A stretch of 64,000 bases of DNA from Zunongwangia profunda SM-A87 (GCF_000023465.1 NC_014041.1:3292001-3356000); one strand, 5' to 3'. Numbered from the stretch's first letter, positions 26,315 through 35,750 are shown. The notes: a model not told the origin generated them from the sequence alone. Translations and numbers: made by a program.

Positions 26315-27946
26315 ATGAAAAAACTTCTTTCTACATTTTTGTTTTCAATACTTGCTTTTACGGCTTCCTCACAAGTCCTAAGCAATAAAGAAAAATATAC
26401 CGAAGCTGATACCCTTCGCGGTTCTTTACGAGCCGAGCGTGCGTATGATGCGTTAAGATACCATTTAAAACTGAAGGTAAATCCTTCAGAAGAATTTATT
26501 GATGGTAGCAACATTATCACTTTTAAAACCGAACAAAAATTACCGGTAATGCAAATCGATCTATTTGAAAATATGAACATCGATTCGATTGTTTTTCATG
26601 GTAAAAACTTAAAATATAACCGAAAATACAACGCTGTTTTTGTTGAATTTGAAGAAGCTCTGGCCAAAAACACAACAGATTCTTTAGAGTTTTTCTATTC
26701 TGGGCACCCCATAGTAGCCAAAAATGCGCCCTGGGACGGCGGTTTTGTCTGGACACAGGACAAGCAGGGAAATCCCTGGGTTGGTGTGGCCGTTCAGGGA
26801 ACCGGCGCCAGCTTATGGTATCCCAATAAAGATCACCAAAGCGACGAGCCAGAAAGTGTGCAATTGGATATTGCAGTACCAAACGGACTAATGAATGTAT
26901 CAAACGGTAGAATGATTGGCAAAAAGGAGCTTGGTAATGGTTATACCGAATGGAGTTGGAAAACCGTAAATCCAATCAATAACTACGATGTAATGATTAA
27001 CATCGCTAACTACGAACATTTTTCAGATCAGTTCCAGGATCTTACACTGGATTATTACGTACTTCCTTATAATCTTGAAAAAGCTAAAAAACAATTTGAA
27101 GAAGTAAAAGATATGATGGCTTGCTTTTACGAAAAAATGGGACCTTACCCCTTTGTAGAAGATGGCTATAAACTAGTAGAGACTCCGTATCTTGGAATGG
27201 AGCATCAAAGCGCAGTTGCCTACGGAAATAAATATATGAAAGGCTATTTAGGCCGGGATCTTTCTGGCACGGGAATAGGATTAAAATGGGATTATATCAT
27301 AATTCATGAATCGGGACACGAATGGTATGGCAATAGTATTACTGCAAAAGATATTGCAGATATGTGGATTCACGAAGGCTTTACCACCTACACCGAAGCT
27401 ATTTATACTGAATGTGGCTGGGGAAAAGAAGCGGCTTTAAAATATATAAAAGGACAACGTTCTAATATCCAAAACAGAGCGACCATAATCGGTGATTACG
27501 GAGTAAATGCTGAAGGCTCTGGGGATATGTATTTTAAAGGATCTAATTTACTAAATACCATTAGAAGCATTTATGATAATGATGAACTTTGGTGGGATAC
27601 CTTTAGGGATTATACGGCGACTTATAAACATAAGATCATCGATACCAAAACCGTTGAAGATTTCTTCAATAAACCTATAAAAACAGATTTAAAGCCGGTA
27701 TTCGATCAATATTTAAGACATACCAGAATTCCCGAGTTACAATTTAAAAAAGATGGTAAAACTTATGCGTATCGATGGAGAGCAGATGTTCCAGAATTTA
27801 ATATGCCGGTAGATGTATTTATCGACGGCAAAGAAACCCGTCTAAAACCAAGCTTAAAATGGAAAAAACTAGATAAAAAAGTATCTGGTGAAGATTCAAT
27901 AAAACTCAATGATCTTGAATTTTACGTAAACATGAGTTTTAAATAA
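26315..27946 (+). CDS. M1-family metallopeptidase, secreted
   Basis: This zinc aminopeptidase of 543 residues has a signal peptide (residues about 1-20, ending TASSQ). The zinc site is HESGH at 331-335 with the third ligand Glu354 in WIHEGFTTYTE, giving the HExxH-x18-E pattern of the M1 family; YLGMEHQSAVAYG is the GxMEN-like exopeptidase loop in variant form (GMEHQ). The C-terminal ERAP-type helical domain is reduced, as in the short Bacteroidetes members. It is a single-gene unit ended by a terminator. Confidence 0.94.
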   Translation: MKKLLSTFLFSILAFTASSQVLSNKEKYTEADTLRGSLRAERAYDALRYHLKLKVNPSEEFIDGSNIITFKTEQKLPVMQIDLFENMNIDSIVFHGKNLKYNRKYNAVFVEFEEALAKNTTDSLEFFYSGHPIVAKNAPWDGGFVWTQDKQGNPWVGVAVQGTGASLWYPNKDHQSDEPESVQLDIAVPNGLMNVSNGRMIGKKELGNGYTEWSWKTVNPINNYDVMINIANYEHFSDQFQDLTLDYYVLPYNLEKAKKQFEEVKDMMACFYEKMGPYPFVEDGYKLVETPYLGMEHQSAVAYGNKYMKGYLGRDLSGTGIGLKWDYIIIHESGHEWYGNSITAKDIADMWIHEGFTTYTEAIYTECGWGKEAALKYIKGQRSNIQNRATIIGDYGVNAEGSGDMYFKGSNLLNTIRSIYDNDELWWDTFRDYTATYKHKIIDTKTVEDFFNKPIKTDLKPVFDQYLRHTRIPELQFKKDGKTYAYRWRADVPEFNMPVDVFIDGKETRLKPSLKWKKLDKKVSGEDSIKLNDLEFYVNMSFK

Positions 27947-27974
27947 AAATACGAGTTATAACAGCTTAAGAATA

Positions 27975-28007
27975 AAGGTTGAGATTTGATAATTTCAGCC
28001 TTTTTTT
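27975..28007 (+). terminator. Terminator of the M1 peptidase gene
   Basis: Hairpin AAGGTTGAGATT / AATTTCAGCCTT (with two G-T pairs) followed by a run of seven Ts, about 30 bp after the stop codon. Confidence 0.75.
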
Positions 28008-28013
28008 ATAGGT

Positions 28014-28232
28014 TTAGTTCAATTTCTGTTTTCTACCCATAATAAAATAGAGGATTGTCCCAAAAAAACTAAAGAAGATCACGATAAGTAACCACACTAT
28101 TTTATTATTCCCTTCAAAATCGTTTTTTACGATATCTATGATGGCTAAAAGGGGAAATAATAATCCGAACAAAAAAACTATTAAAACTATAATAATTTGA
28201 GGAGCACCAATGGCTAGTATTTGATATAACAT
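28014..28232 (-). CDS. PLDc_N-domain small membrane protein
   Basis: The 72-residue protein has two membrane helices and matches the phospholipase-D N-terminal (PLDc_N) membrane module: FGLLFPLLAIIDIVKNDFEGNNKIVWLLIVIFFSFFGTILYFIMGR. Such free-standing modules are frequent in Flavobacteriaceae and have no known catalytic role. No nuclease domain is attached. Confidence 0.85.
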   Translation of the reverse strand: MLYQILAIGAPQIIIVLIVFLFGLLFPLLAIIDIVKNDFEGNNKIVWLLIVIFFSFFGTILYFIMGRKQKLN

Positions 28233-28296
28233 CGTTAATTGATTTTTATAAAACTAACGTTTTTCATCTAAAAAAAATAAATTTTATAAAAAATGC

Positions 28297-28497
28297 TTAA
28301 TCTGTATCGTCCAGCTGAAAAATCTCATTTACTGAACAAGCAAAAATTTTAGAAAGCTTTAAAGCAAGAATCGTAGATGGCGCATATCTATTTTTCTCCA
28401 TAGAATTTACTGTTTGTCTGGAAACCCCAAGTAATTTTGCTAAATCCTCCTGAGTCATATTCTTTTTGGCGCGCTCAACTTTAATTGTATTCTTCAT
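28297..28497 (-). CDS. XRE-family transcriptional regulator, compact
   Basis: The 66-residue protein is nearly all helix-turn-helix: AKKNMTQEDLAKLLGVSRQTVNSMEKNRYAPSTILALKLSKIFACSVNEIFQL. This short type normally represses its own operon. Its start overlaps the stop of the upstream membrane-protein gene by one base, so the pair is translationally coupled. The ligand is unknown. Confidence 0.92.
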   Translation of the reverse strand: MKNTIKVERAKKNMTQEDLAKLLGVSRQTVNSMEKNRYAPSTILALKLSKIFACSVNEIFQLDDTD

Positions 28498-28892
28498 TAA
28501 TTAAATCTTTTCATGAAGTAAAAAACGCCAAAATACCATAAGAACATCGTAAAAAGTAACTGATTAGCCTGGAGATCGATCTCAAAACTTCCATTAAATA
28601 AAATACTTCCAAAAGGACTTATAAGGGCAAAAATAACTCCGTATAAGAAAGTAGCTGCAAAAGCTAACAATCTCAGTTTCATACTACGTTCATCTTCTAC
28701 CTTTTCCTTTGAAAGAGCTAATACCAAAAAAGCGATCAATACTAGATCAAAGAAACCATTTTTAATAATTTCATTTTCTACTGCTATAAGGTCTATACTA
28801 GAAATAATAAAAAGCACTAAAGAAATAGCGAGTAATACATAGCCAACTATTTTAAATTTATGCGGAAGTAATTTGAGATCTGTATTTTTCAT
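28497..28892 (-). CDS. Four-helix membrane protein, partner of the XRE regulator
   Basis: The 131-residue inner-membrane protein has four predicted helices (about 16-36, 45-60, 72-90, 110-127) and a conserved KEKVEDERSMKLRL cytosolic loop. A membrane protein with an EDER loop followed by a compact XRE regulator is a recurrent pair in Firmicutes and Bacteroidetes, but its function is not established. The stop overlaps the regulator's start (ATG within TTAATGAAG). Confidence 0.85.
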   Translation of the reverse strand: MKNTDLKLLPHKFKIVGYVLLAISLVLFIISSIDLIAVENEIIKNGFFDLVLIAFLVLALSKEKVEDERSMKLRLLAFAATFLYGVIFALISPFGSILFNGSFEIDLQANQLLFTMFLWYFGVFYFMKRFN

Positions 28893-29041
28893 TTGTAAAG
28901 AATTTAAGTCTAAAAGACAAAAATACTTTACATCTCAAAAATATCAAACTATGCTGTTGTTAAAAAAATTGATTATACTCGTTTTAAGAAAAGAGCGATA
29001 ACCTCATTATTTGTTATTTTTAAAATTGATTTTCGAGAAAA

Positions 29042-30139
29042 TTACCCCACCCTGCTTTTTAGGGTGTTATCACGATGAATTTTCCCACTGGTAGTTTCTT
29101 CAAATTTTTCAACAAAATAAATCTTTTTTGGATGTTCAAACTTTTCTAAAGATTTTAGATTCGCGATGTTTTCTTTCATTTTTTCTAAACCTTCTTCAGA
29201 AAAAGCAGCTTCAATAAAAAGTACCAGTTTATTTCCTAACGCATCATCTGGAATTGATGTTATAAAAAAGCGAGAATCGATAATTTTACCCAGTTTTTTT
29301 TCAATTTCTTCGGGATGTAATTTTACTCCTCCACTATTGATCACATTATCAATCCTACCTTTCCAATTAAATTTTTTATAGGTAAGAATATCAACAACAT
29401 CATTGGTAACAATGATCTCATCTGAAAGATTTGGTGCTTTAATAATCAGACAACCGCGTTCATCTTTACTTATATTGATATTCGGTAATACTTTAAAAGG
29501 GCGTGATTGCTTCTTTTTTTTCGTAGGATTTATACGTCTTGCGGCAATATGGGTAATAGTCTCGGTCATACCATAAGTTTCATATACCTTGGTATGTACC
29601 TCTTTTACCATTTTCTGTAGTCTAAGCGACATAGCTCCTCCTCCAACGATTAACTTTTTAACCAGGTGTAAGCGGGCCACCGAATTATCCAGCTGAAAAG
29701 GCGTCATGGCACAAAAATCATAAATTTTAAAAACCTGATCTAAAGGTGTAGCAGAGGGAGGCACTAAATCGAGTTGCCAACCACAAACAATAGCTCGAAT
29801 GATCATCATTTTACCAGCAATATAAGTTGCAGGAAGACAAAGCAAGGCTTTAGTGTCTTCTGGAAGATCAAAATATTTGGCAGTGGCTAGAGCCGAATTG
29901 ACCATGTATTCCTTTTTAAGCCGAATGGTTTTAGGTTTCCCTGTAGATCCTGAAGTTTTTACCTCTACAAACTCCTGAGGCTTTAACCAGTCCAGAATAA
30001 AACTTCCTACTTCTTCTTCAAAAGCTTCTCCTTCTTTTATAAAATGAAATGCATGCTGTCGTAATTCAGCATTACTGAAATGTCGCTTATTCAGCTTAAA
30101 ATTAGGATGCGTTTCCGGAACCTTATAGAAGTCTGCCAT
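29042..30139 (-). CDS. menE: o-Succinylbenzoate-CoA ligase (MenE)
   Basis: MenE activates o-succinylbenzoate to its CoA thioester in menaquinone synthesis. The 365-residue protein is a short AMP-forming ligase typical of Bacteroidetes: P-loop TSGSTGKPKTIRL near residue 62, YGMTET near 190, and the C-terminal KIHRD motif with the catalytic Lys (TTSGKIHRD) near 355. It lies downstream of a CPBP protease and menC on the same strand, with menA further along, so the menaquinone assignment is well supported by context. Confidence 0.93.
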   Translation of the reverse strand: MADFYKVPETHPNFKLNKRHFSNAELRQHAFHFIKEGEAFEEEVGSFILDWLKPQEFVEVKTSGSTGKPKTIRLKKEYMVNSALATAKYFDLPEDTKALLCLPATYIAGKMMIIRAIVCGWQLDLVPPSATPLDQVFKIYDFCAMTPFQLDNSVARLHLVKKLIVGGGAMSLRLQKMVKEVHTKVYETYGMTETITHIAARRINPTKKKKQSRPFKVLPNINISKDERGCLIIKAPNLSDEIIVTNDVVDILTYKKFNWKGRIDNVINSGGVKLHPEEIEKKLGKIIDSRFFITSIPDDALGNKLVLFIEAAFSEEGLEKMKENIANLKSLEKFEHPKKIYFVEKFEETTSGKIHRDNTLKSRVG

Positions 30140-30215
30140 ATTGCTCTAAATATGATTCAAATCTGACTAATCTACGTTATCAAATTACTATTATAAGTTT
30201 AAAAATAGCTAATTT

Positions 30216-31202
30216 TTAGTAATCTCCGTTAATTTCAGATAAATCTTCAATATCTACGACACTATTAGAGGCAATAATTGCTGGTTTTTCCACTTTGCCA
30301 AACAGTCGATTGCTCCAGTTTTTCCAGTGATATTTCTTTGCATAAATCAAAAGAATTAAAGGATAAATAACCAAAACGCTTACCCAAATATCCCAACCGG
30401 CAACAGGACTGGAAACATCGCGTAAAATAGATTCTGTATTAAAAGCAGTCCACTCTGCGGTTACCAGTAGAGCAGCTACTAAATTATTAGCCGCATGAAA
30501 TCCTAAAGGCAATTCCAAACCTTCGTCCATCAGTGTCATGATCCCTAACATAAAGCCGGTGCCTATATAGCTTACCATCACCAGATCTCCCATTTGGCTA
30601 ACTTCAGGGTTCCAGTAATGCAAGCCACCAAAAACGACCGATGTAATCACCAAAGGAATCCATCTATAACCTGTTTTAATCCCTATGCCCTGCATTAAAT
30701 ATCCTCTAAAAAAATATTCCTCAAAACTGGTTTGTAACGGGACCATTACAATGGCAATCGCTGCCAATATTAAAAATGGAACCAGATTAAAATTAATCGT
30801 ATAATCCTGTGGATTAATAAAGAAAAAATCAACAAGAATTAAAGTAACATTTAAAATCACAATCAAACCGAACGAGAACCAAAAACGTCCCCAGTCAATC
30901 TTTTTTCGGCTCGTGGTTAATTCTGTAAATGACTGTCGATGCAAATTTTTAACCAGAAAAAGCAGCGCTCCTAAGCCAATAGCAAAACTTAGCAAGAGAA
31001 AGAAAAAAGTGAGATTACTATCTAAAGCACTCATCATAGTAGCTTCATCCACCGTACCGAAATCTGCAGTAACACCAAGTTTAAAAATAACAGCTATTGC
31101 TAATGGAAGTTGCCCCATAAAAAGCGCTACGATCGTAACAATTGTACCTATAATATATCGCCACGCATTATTTTTGCTTTTAAAAGCCTGTTCTATATAC
31201 AT
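30216..31202 (-). CDS. CPBP-family intramembrane metalloprotease
   Basis: This 328-residue membrane protein belongs to the CaaX protease and bacteriocin-processing family (ABI/Rce1). Catalytic motif residues are visible: Glu161-Glu162 and Arg166 in FEEYFFRG, His195 in GGLHYWNPE and His236 in LGFHAANN. It has about eight membrane helices. It sits between menC (8 bp upstream) and menE, so it is probably co-transcribed with menaquinone genes; no functional link is known. Substrate is unknown. Confidence 0.92.
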   Translation of the reverse strand: MYIEQAFKSKNNAWRYIIGTIVTIVALFMGQLPLAIAVIFKLGVTADFGTVDEATMMSALDSNLTFFFLLLSFAIGLGALLFLVKNLHRQSFTELTTSRKKIDWGRFWFSFGLIVILNVTLILVDFFFINPQDYTINFNLVPFLILAAIAIVMVPLQTSFEEYFFRGYLMQGIGIKTGYRWIPLVITSVVFGGLHYWNPEVSQMGDLVMVSYIGTGFMLGIMTLMDEGLELPLGFHAANNLVAALLVTAEWTAFNTESILRDVSSPVAGWDIWVSVLVIYPLILLIYAKKYHWKNWSNRLFGKVEKPAIIASNSVVDIEDLSEINGDY

Positions 31203-31210
31203 TTGTGTAT

Positions 31211-32245
31211 TTAAAATTTAAAATACCAGTTTAAACCAGGATTATAACTAATTTGTCCGTTTTTAACCTCTAACGGACTCTCAACATTATTCGTGTACAA
31301 ATTTCCCGTTCCTAATCCCTGTGGCATCGTTACATTTTTCTCGTAAGTAAATTGAGAAATAGCATTTAAACCAATATTACTCTCTAACGCGCTTGTATTC
31401 CACCAGCCAATATTATTATTTTCAGCTAGGTCTATCCATTGCTGAGTTCCTTTAAACCCACCAATAAGACTCGGTTTAAATATCAGATATTGGGGTTGTA
31501 TGGTTTGTAGTAATGTTTTCTTTTTTGTTACATCAAAGACACCTATCAACTCTTCGTCTAGGGCAATTGGCAATGGAGTTTCGGCACAAAGCTTTGCCGT
31601 TTCTTCCCAATTTCCCTGTTTTATCGGCTGTTCTATGCTATGAAGTTTTAATTCACTTAAACGCTTCAGTTTTTCTAATGCATTTTTAGGATCAAAAGCA
31701 CCATTAGCGTCTACGCGTAGTTCTATTTCTTCTGCAGAATATTGTGACCGAATATATTTAAGCAATTCGATTTCAGTATCAAAATCTATAGCTCCAATCT
31801 TCATTTTGATGCAATTAAAGCCCGATCTCAATTTATCTTCTATCTGGGATTTCATAAAATCTTTTTCCCCCATCCAGATGAGTCCGTTTATTGCAATGGC
31901 ATCTTCGCCTTTTGTAAATGCTGAGGAAAATAATTCAAACTCATTTTTATTTTTGAGCGACTGAAAAGCCATCTCGATCCCAAACTGAATACTAGGAAAT
32001 TCAATGAGCGCTTCCCAAAGTTCATTTTTTCCAAGATGGATATTTTCACAGGCCCATTTTAGCTTTGCTTCATAATCTGGCCTGTCGTCGATACTTAACC
32101 CCCGTAAAATGCCGCATTCACCATAACCAAAATTATCACCATCCTCTATTTTGATAAACCAGGTTTCCTTAACAGTAAGAACGCCCCGCGAAGTTCCGCT
32201 GGGGCGTTTAAAATTTAAAATATACTTTTTATAAGTTGCTTGCAA
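31211..32245 (-). CDS. menC: o-Succinylbenzoate synthase (MenC)
   Basis: MenC dehydrates SHCHC to o-succinylbenzoate. The 344-residue protein is an enolase-superfamily member with the catalytic KxK pair Lys147/Lys149 (IKMKIG), metal ligands Asp179 (RVDANGAF), Glu205 (IEQP) and Asp230 (ALDEE), and second-side Lys257 (FKPSLIGGF). The KPSLIGG sequence and the neighbouring menE and menA separate it from dipeptide epimerases of the same superfamily. It is the first gene of the menC-CPBP-menE unit. Confidence 0.93.
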   Translation of the reverse strand: MQATYKKYILNFKRPSGTSRGVLTVKETWFIKIEDGDNFGYGECGILRGLSIDDRPDYEAKLKWACENIHLGKNELWEALIEFPSIQFGIEMAFQSLKNKNEFELFSSAFTKGEDAIAINGLIWMGEKDFMKSQIEDKLRSGFNCIKMKIGAIDFDTEIELLKYIRSQYSAEEIELRVDANGAFDPKNALEKLKRLSELKLHSIEQPIKQGNWEETAKLCAETPLPIALDEELIGVFDVTKKKTLLQTIQPQYLIFKPSLIGGFKGTQQWIDLAENNNIGWWNTSALESNIGLNAISQFTYEKNVTMPQGLGTGNLYTNNVESPLEVKNGQISYNPGLNWYFKF

Positions 32246-32541
32246 CTGCGTTGTCTTTAGTCTGTTATTATTTTAGATTTTTAGTAAACTAGAATGAAAT
32301 TCTTGTTAGAATTTTTAATAATTTAATGTCGGATTATGATCTTAATGTGATTCTAAGTTTTGAATTCATTTTTATTATTTCGTGAAAGTTCTTCAAAATT
32401 ATTCAAATCTAAAAAATTAAGATCATTTACAATGATTAATTGCGTTTCCAATTCGTAACATGAACCTAGCGCAATCGCTAAAAATCTAACATTTTAATCT
32501 ACTAATAATCGAAGATTCCAATAATCTAATATTCTTTAAAA
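32246..32541. other. Gene-less spacer upstream of menC
   Basis: About 300 bp, AT-rich, between the UPF0173 stop and the menC start (both - strand). It should contain the menC promoter. I see no open frame, strong hairpin or clear -7 element. Confidence 0.45.
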
Positions 32542-33222
32542 TTAAACACTTAATTTTTCACCAATATCCAATAAGATCAACTCCTTACCTTTATCCGCAA
32601 ATTTCTTTTTAGCTTCAGCATGATCAATTTCGATATAACCAAAAGTATCATAGTGACAGCCTAAAATTCGCTTACACTCAATAAAATCACTGGCAATGAC
32701 CGCTTCATCTGGCCCCATAGTAAAATTATCTCCAATTGGTAATACCGCTAAATCGAGTTTGGTAAATAACGGAATTAACTTCATATCCATACTTAAAGCC
32801 GTATCTCCGGCGATATAGAGATTTTTCTCTCCTGTTTGAATAACAAAACCACCCGGTAATCCACCAGAGGCACCATCAGGGAAGGTACTACTATGCCAGG
32901 CCTGTACATACTTTACCTTTCCAAAATCAAATTGCCAACTCCCTCCATGATTCATTGGATGTACCTTAAATCCTTTTTCCTCGTAATAGGAAGCGATTTC
33001 GGCATTACTTACAATAACCGCACCTGTATTTTTTGCCACGGTTTCTACATCTAAAACATGATCCTGATGGGCATGTGTTACTAAAATATAATCTGCTTTT
33101 ATTTCTTTTAAATTGATTTTATCCTTTGCGTTTTCATTTCCTGAAATAAAAGGATCTACCAGAATATTAATATCTCCTATTGTAAGGCCAAGACAATTTT
33201 GACCATAAAATGTAAGTTCCAT
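32542..33222 (-). CDS. UPF0173-type metal-dependent hydrolase (MBL fold)
   Basis: The 226-residue metallo-beta-lactamase-fold protein has the di-metal motif THAHQDH (His50, His52, Asp54, His55) and YIAGDTALSMDM, the UPF0173 signature. Members of this branch are uncharacterised hydrolases, not antibiotic lactamases. It is cytoplasmic with no signal peptide. It sits between menA and menC on the same strand, a neighbourhood often conserved in Flavobacteriaceae as I recall, but no menaquinone role is known. Confidence 0.92.
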   Translation of the reverse strand: MELTFYGQNCLGLTIGDINILVDPFISGNENAKDKINLKEIKADYILVTHAHQDHVLDVETVAKNTGAVIVSNAEIASYYEEKGFKVHPMNHGGSWQFDFGKVKYVQAWHSSTFPDGASGGLPGGFVIQTGEKNLYIAGDTALSMDMKLIPLFTKLDLAVLPIGDNFTMGPDEAVIASDFIECKRILGCHYDTFGYIEIDHAEAKKKFADKGKELILLDIGEKLSV

Positions 33223-33309
33223 AACAATTTTATTTGATTTGCACCTAAAATACTAATTGATGCCTGGAGAAATAGAATTTAGAATTCTATAATTTTGTTA
33301 AACTTCAGC

Positions 33310-34212
33310 TTAAAAAATCTGGCCAACAGCAAATAGTAAAGACATGCCAAATGTTGATAGTGCCAGTACCTTAAGCTCTGGATCCAGTAAAGCCGGAGAC
33401 TCATTTTGCATCACTCTTTTAAGGTGAAGAATAAGCGGAATAAAGGCGATATAAAAAATAATATCATCCCATCCTTCAAAAATCAGGGCTGAATATATCG
33501 TCATAAGAAAGATGGCTCCAATAATTAAAAAATAGTGATAAGTTTTTGCTCCTTTCTCGCCCAATTTTACCGCTAAAGTAATTTTTCCTGATCTCTCGTC
33601 AGGCACTCTATCCCTCATATTATTAAGATTAAGCACACCGGCACTTAAAAGTCCTATGGCTGCAGCCGGTATAAGCACTGCCCAATCAAAATCATTGACA
33701 TATAGAAAAAAGGATCCAAAAACCGCGACGATCCCAAAGAAAATAAATACGAAAATATCCCCTAAACCACGATAGCCATAAGCTGAGTTTCCTACGGTGT
33801 ATTTTATTGCCGCCACAATAGAGGCTACACCTAAGCCAATAAAAATAAGACTATACATAAAATCCTCACTATCAAAGGATGCATAGATCAAACAAATAGC
33901 CAGGATAAAGGTGATGATTGAAGTGAGGATAATTCCCCTTTTCATTTCAGCATGCGATATTAATCCACTTTGGATGGCTCGTTGCGGGCCTATACGTTCA
34001 TCGTTATCTGTTCCCTTTACTCCATCACCATAATCATTTGCAAAATTAGATAATACCTGAAGCCCCAATGTTGTGGCCAGTGCCAATGAAAAAATTCCCA
34101 GACTAAAATAGCCTTGCTGGGCTGCGATGGTGCTGCCCACTAAAATTCCCGAAATGGATAAAGGCAAAGTTCGTAATCGGGCAGCATTTACCCAGGAATT
34201 TATTTTTCTCAT
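33310..34212 (-). CDS. menA: 1,4-Dihydroxy-2-naphthoate polyprenyltransferase (MenA)
   Basis: MenA attaches the polyprenyl chain to dihydroxynaphthoate, the membrane step of menaquinone synthesis. The 300-residue UbiA-superfamily protein has about nine membrane helices, the first prenyl-diphosphate motif NFANDYGDGVKGTDND (about 56-71) and the second loop NNMRDRVPDERSGKITLAVKLG. The N-terminal WVNAARLRTLPLSISGILVG is typical of MenA. Its start is directly next to the holA stop (no gap), so the two are coupled. Confidence 0.95.
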   Translation of the reverse strand: MRKINSWVNAARLRTLPLSISGILVGSTIAAQQGYFSLGIFSLALATTLGLQVLSNFANDYGDGVKGTDNDERIGPQRAIQSGLISHAEMKRGIILTSIITFILAICLIYASFDSEDFMYSLIFIGLGVASIVAAIKYTVGNSAYGYRGLGDIFVFIFFGIVAVFGSFFLYVNDFDWAVLIPAAAIGLLSAGVLNLNNMRDRVPDERSGKITLAVKLGEKGAKTYHYFLIIGAIFLMTIYSALIFEGWDDIIFYIAFIPLILHLKRVMQNESPALLDPELKVLALSTFGMSLLFAVGQIF

Positions 34213-35217
34213 TTAACGCATTATTTTAACCAACACTTCTTTTAAAAGATCTCCTGAAGATAAATTTACGGCACCAACCCCCTTACTCTTTACATCAGCT
34301 TCCTGCAAAACATTTATCGCATAACTCACTTTTTTCATCGGATAATTTCTGGCAGCCAGGGTATAATCGTTCACAAAATAAGGATTTACCTTTAGCTGTT
34401 TTGCCACATTCATTTTTGATTTATCGGATAAACCATGATATTGCAACAATTGCGAAAAATAAGAGAACAATAGGGATATGGTAACCACCAGCGGATTATC
34501 TTTTGGGTTTTGCGAAAAATAGTTGATAATGCGATGTGCCTTTATCTCGTCTTTTAAACCAACAGCTTTACGTAACTCAAAATTATTGAAATCTTTACTA
34601 ATTCCAATATTTTGTTCAATTAGCTCTGGTGTAACATCGGTTCCTTTTTCACAAACCAATTGAAGTTTTTGCAATTCATTATCGATTTTCCCCAAATCTG
34701 TGCCTAGAAATTCAACCAGCATTTGGGAAGCTTTTGGAGATATTCCCAAACTTCTTGATTTTAAATTTCTCACAATCCAATCTGAAACCTGGTTCTCATA
34801 TAGTTTTTTACTATCCAGAATTACTCCACTTTTCTTGATAGTTTTATACACCTTTTTACGCTTATCCAGCGTTTTATGTTTATAGCAAAGGACCAAAACT
34901 GTTGTTGGTTGTGGATTTTCAGCATAATCACTCAGTTTATCGATTGTCCTTGCAAGATCCTGAGCTTCTTTTACAATCACCACCTGTCTCTCGGCCATCA
35001 TAGGATAGCGCTTGGCATTTCCCACAATGTCATCAACATTGGTATCGCGACCGTACATAATGATTTGATTAAATCCCTTTTCTTCTTCATGCAATACATT
35101 GTCCTCGATATAATCGGCAACTTTATCCACAAAATAAGGTTCTTCTCCCATTAAAAGATAAATAGGAGCAATTTTTCCATTTTTAATATCGGTCACAATT
35201 TGTTTTGCGTCATCCAT
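34213..35217 (-). CDS. holA: DNA polymerase III delta subunit (HolA)
   Basis: HolA is the clamp-loader wrench that opens the beta sliding clamp. The 334-residue protein has the delta-family N-terminus (APIYLLMGEEPYFVDKVADYI), a RecQ-like AAA+ fold without an intact Walker A, the RYPMMAERQVVIVKEAQDL clamp-contact region, and a helical collar at the C-terminus. It is the first gene of the holA-menA unit and is divergent from the HsdR-N-like gene. Essential housekeeping function. Confidence 0.94.
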   Translation of the reverse strand: MDDAKQIVTDIKNGKIAPIYLLMGEEPYFVDKVADYIEDNVLHEEEKGFNQIIMYGRDTNVDDIVGNAKRYPMMAERQVVIVKEAQDLARTIDKLSDYAENPQPTTVLVLCYKHKTLDKRKKVYKTIKKSGVILDSKKLYENQVSDWIVRNLKSRSLGISPKASQMLVEFLGTDLGKIDNELQKLQLVCEKGTDVTPELIEQNIGISKDFNNFELRKAVGLKDEIKAHRIINYFSQNPKDNPLVVTISLLFSYFSQLLQYHGLSDKSKMNVAKQLKVNPYFVNDYTLAARNYPMKKVSYAINVLQEADVKSKGVGAVNLSSGDLLKEVLVKIMR

Positions 35218-35286
35218 GCAGAAAAAGAATCTTTTAGGCTGAAATTAGTTTTACCCGTAAAGGCTTTTAGATGTTGTATTCTTTAG

Positions 35287-35294
35287 TATTTTTG
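35287..35294 (+). promoter_or_regulatory. TAnnTTTG element just before the HsdR-N-like gene
   Basis: TATTTTTG matches the Bacteroidetes -7 consensus exactly and ends 6 bp before the ATG at 35301; a T-rich TTTT at 35265 is a weak -33. If used, the transcript would begin at or next to the start codon. Confidence 0.35.
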
Positions 35295-35300
35295 AGGTCT

Positions 35301-35750
35301 ATGATCGACCTTAATTTTCCAAAATATAATTTCAGGTTCAAAAATAGTCAAAATAAAATAGCTGTTTTCGACGAACTAAGGAAAAAATTTATCATTCTCA
35401 CTCCAGAAGAATGGGTACGCCAACATTGTACGCAATTCCTCAGGCAGGAAAAAGAATTCCCAAAAAGTCTTATTAATGTGGAAAAGCAACTGAAGATAGG
35501 CAAATTAACCAAACGTTACGATGTTGTGGTTTATAATAATGATGGCAGTATACACCTTATTGTAGAATGCAAAGCACCACATATTAAGATCACCCAAAAT
35601 GTTTTCGATCAGATTGCGCAGTATAATATGACCTTAAATGCAGAATATTTAATGGTAACCAATGGTTTATCCCATTATTATTGCAAAATGAATTACGAAG
35701 CCGGCGAATATGAATTTCTACAGGAAATCCCTGCTTACAAATCGGCATAA
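35301..35750 (+). CDS. HsdR N-terminal-like domain protein
   Basis: The protein of about 149 residues corresponds to the N-terminal nuclease-like domain of type I restriction HsdR (HSDR_N_2). It keeps the PD-(D/E)xK-like elements: RYDVVVYNNDGSIHLIVECKAP, where Asp, Glu and Lys (ECK) form the probable active site. No helicase, HsdM or HsdS gene is nearby, and stand-alone copies beside holA are common in Flavobacteriaceae, so it is not evidence of a restriction system. The ATG at 35301 gives MIDLNFPKYNF as in relatives; an ATG at 35271 adds ten residues. Confidence 0.88.
   Translation: MIDLNFPKYNFRFKNSQNKIAVFDELRKKFIILTPEEWVRQHCTQFLRQEKEFPKSLINVEKQLKIGKLTKRYDVVVYNNDGSIHLIVECKAPHIKITQNVFDQIAQYNMTLNAEYLMVTNGLSHYYCKMNYEAGEYEFLQEIPAYKSA

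Noticed and set aside
28297..28892. Toxin-antitoxin pair (XRE regulator plus small partner)
   Set aside because: The partner is a four-helix membrane protein with an EDER loop, not a toxin-like protein; the pair matches a common regulator-membrane protein arrangement.
32542..33222. Metallo-beta-lactamase
   Set aside because: The fold is shared, but the UPF0173 signature and lack of a signal peptide point to an unrelated hydrolase.
35271..35750. Type I restriction-modification system
   Set aside because: Only the HsdR N-terminal-like domain is present, with no helicase, HsdM or HsdS; it is a stand-alone protein beside holA.
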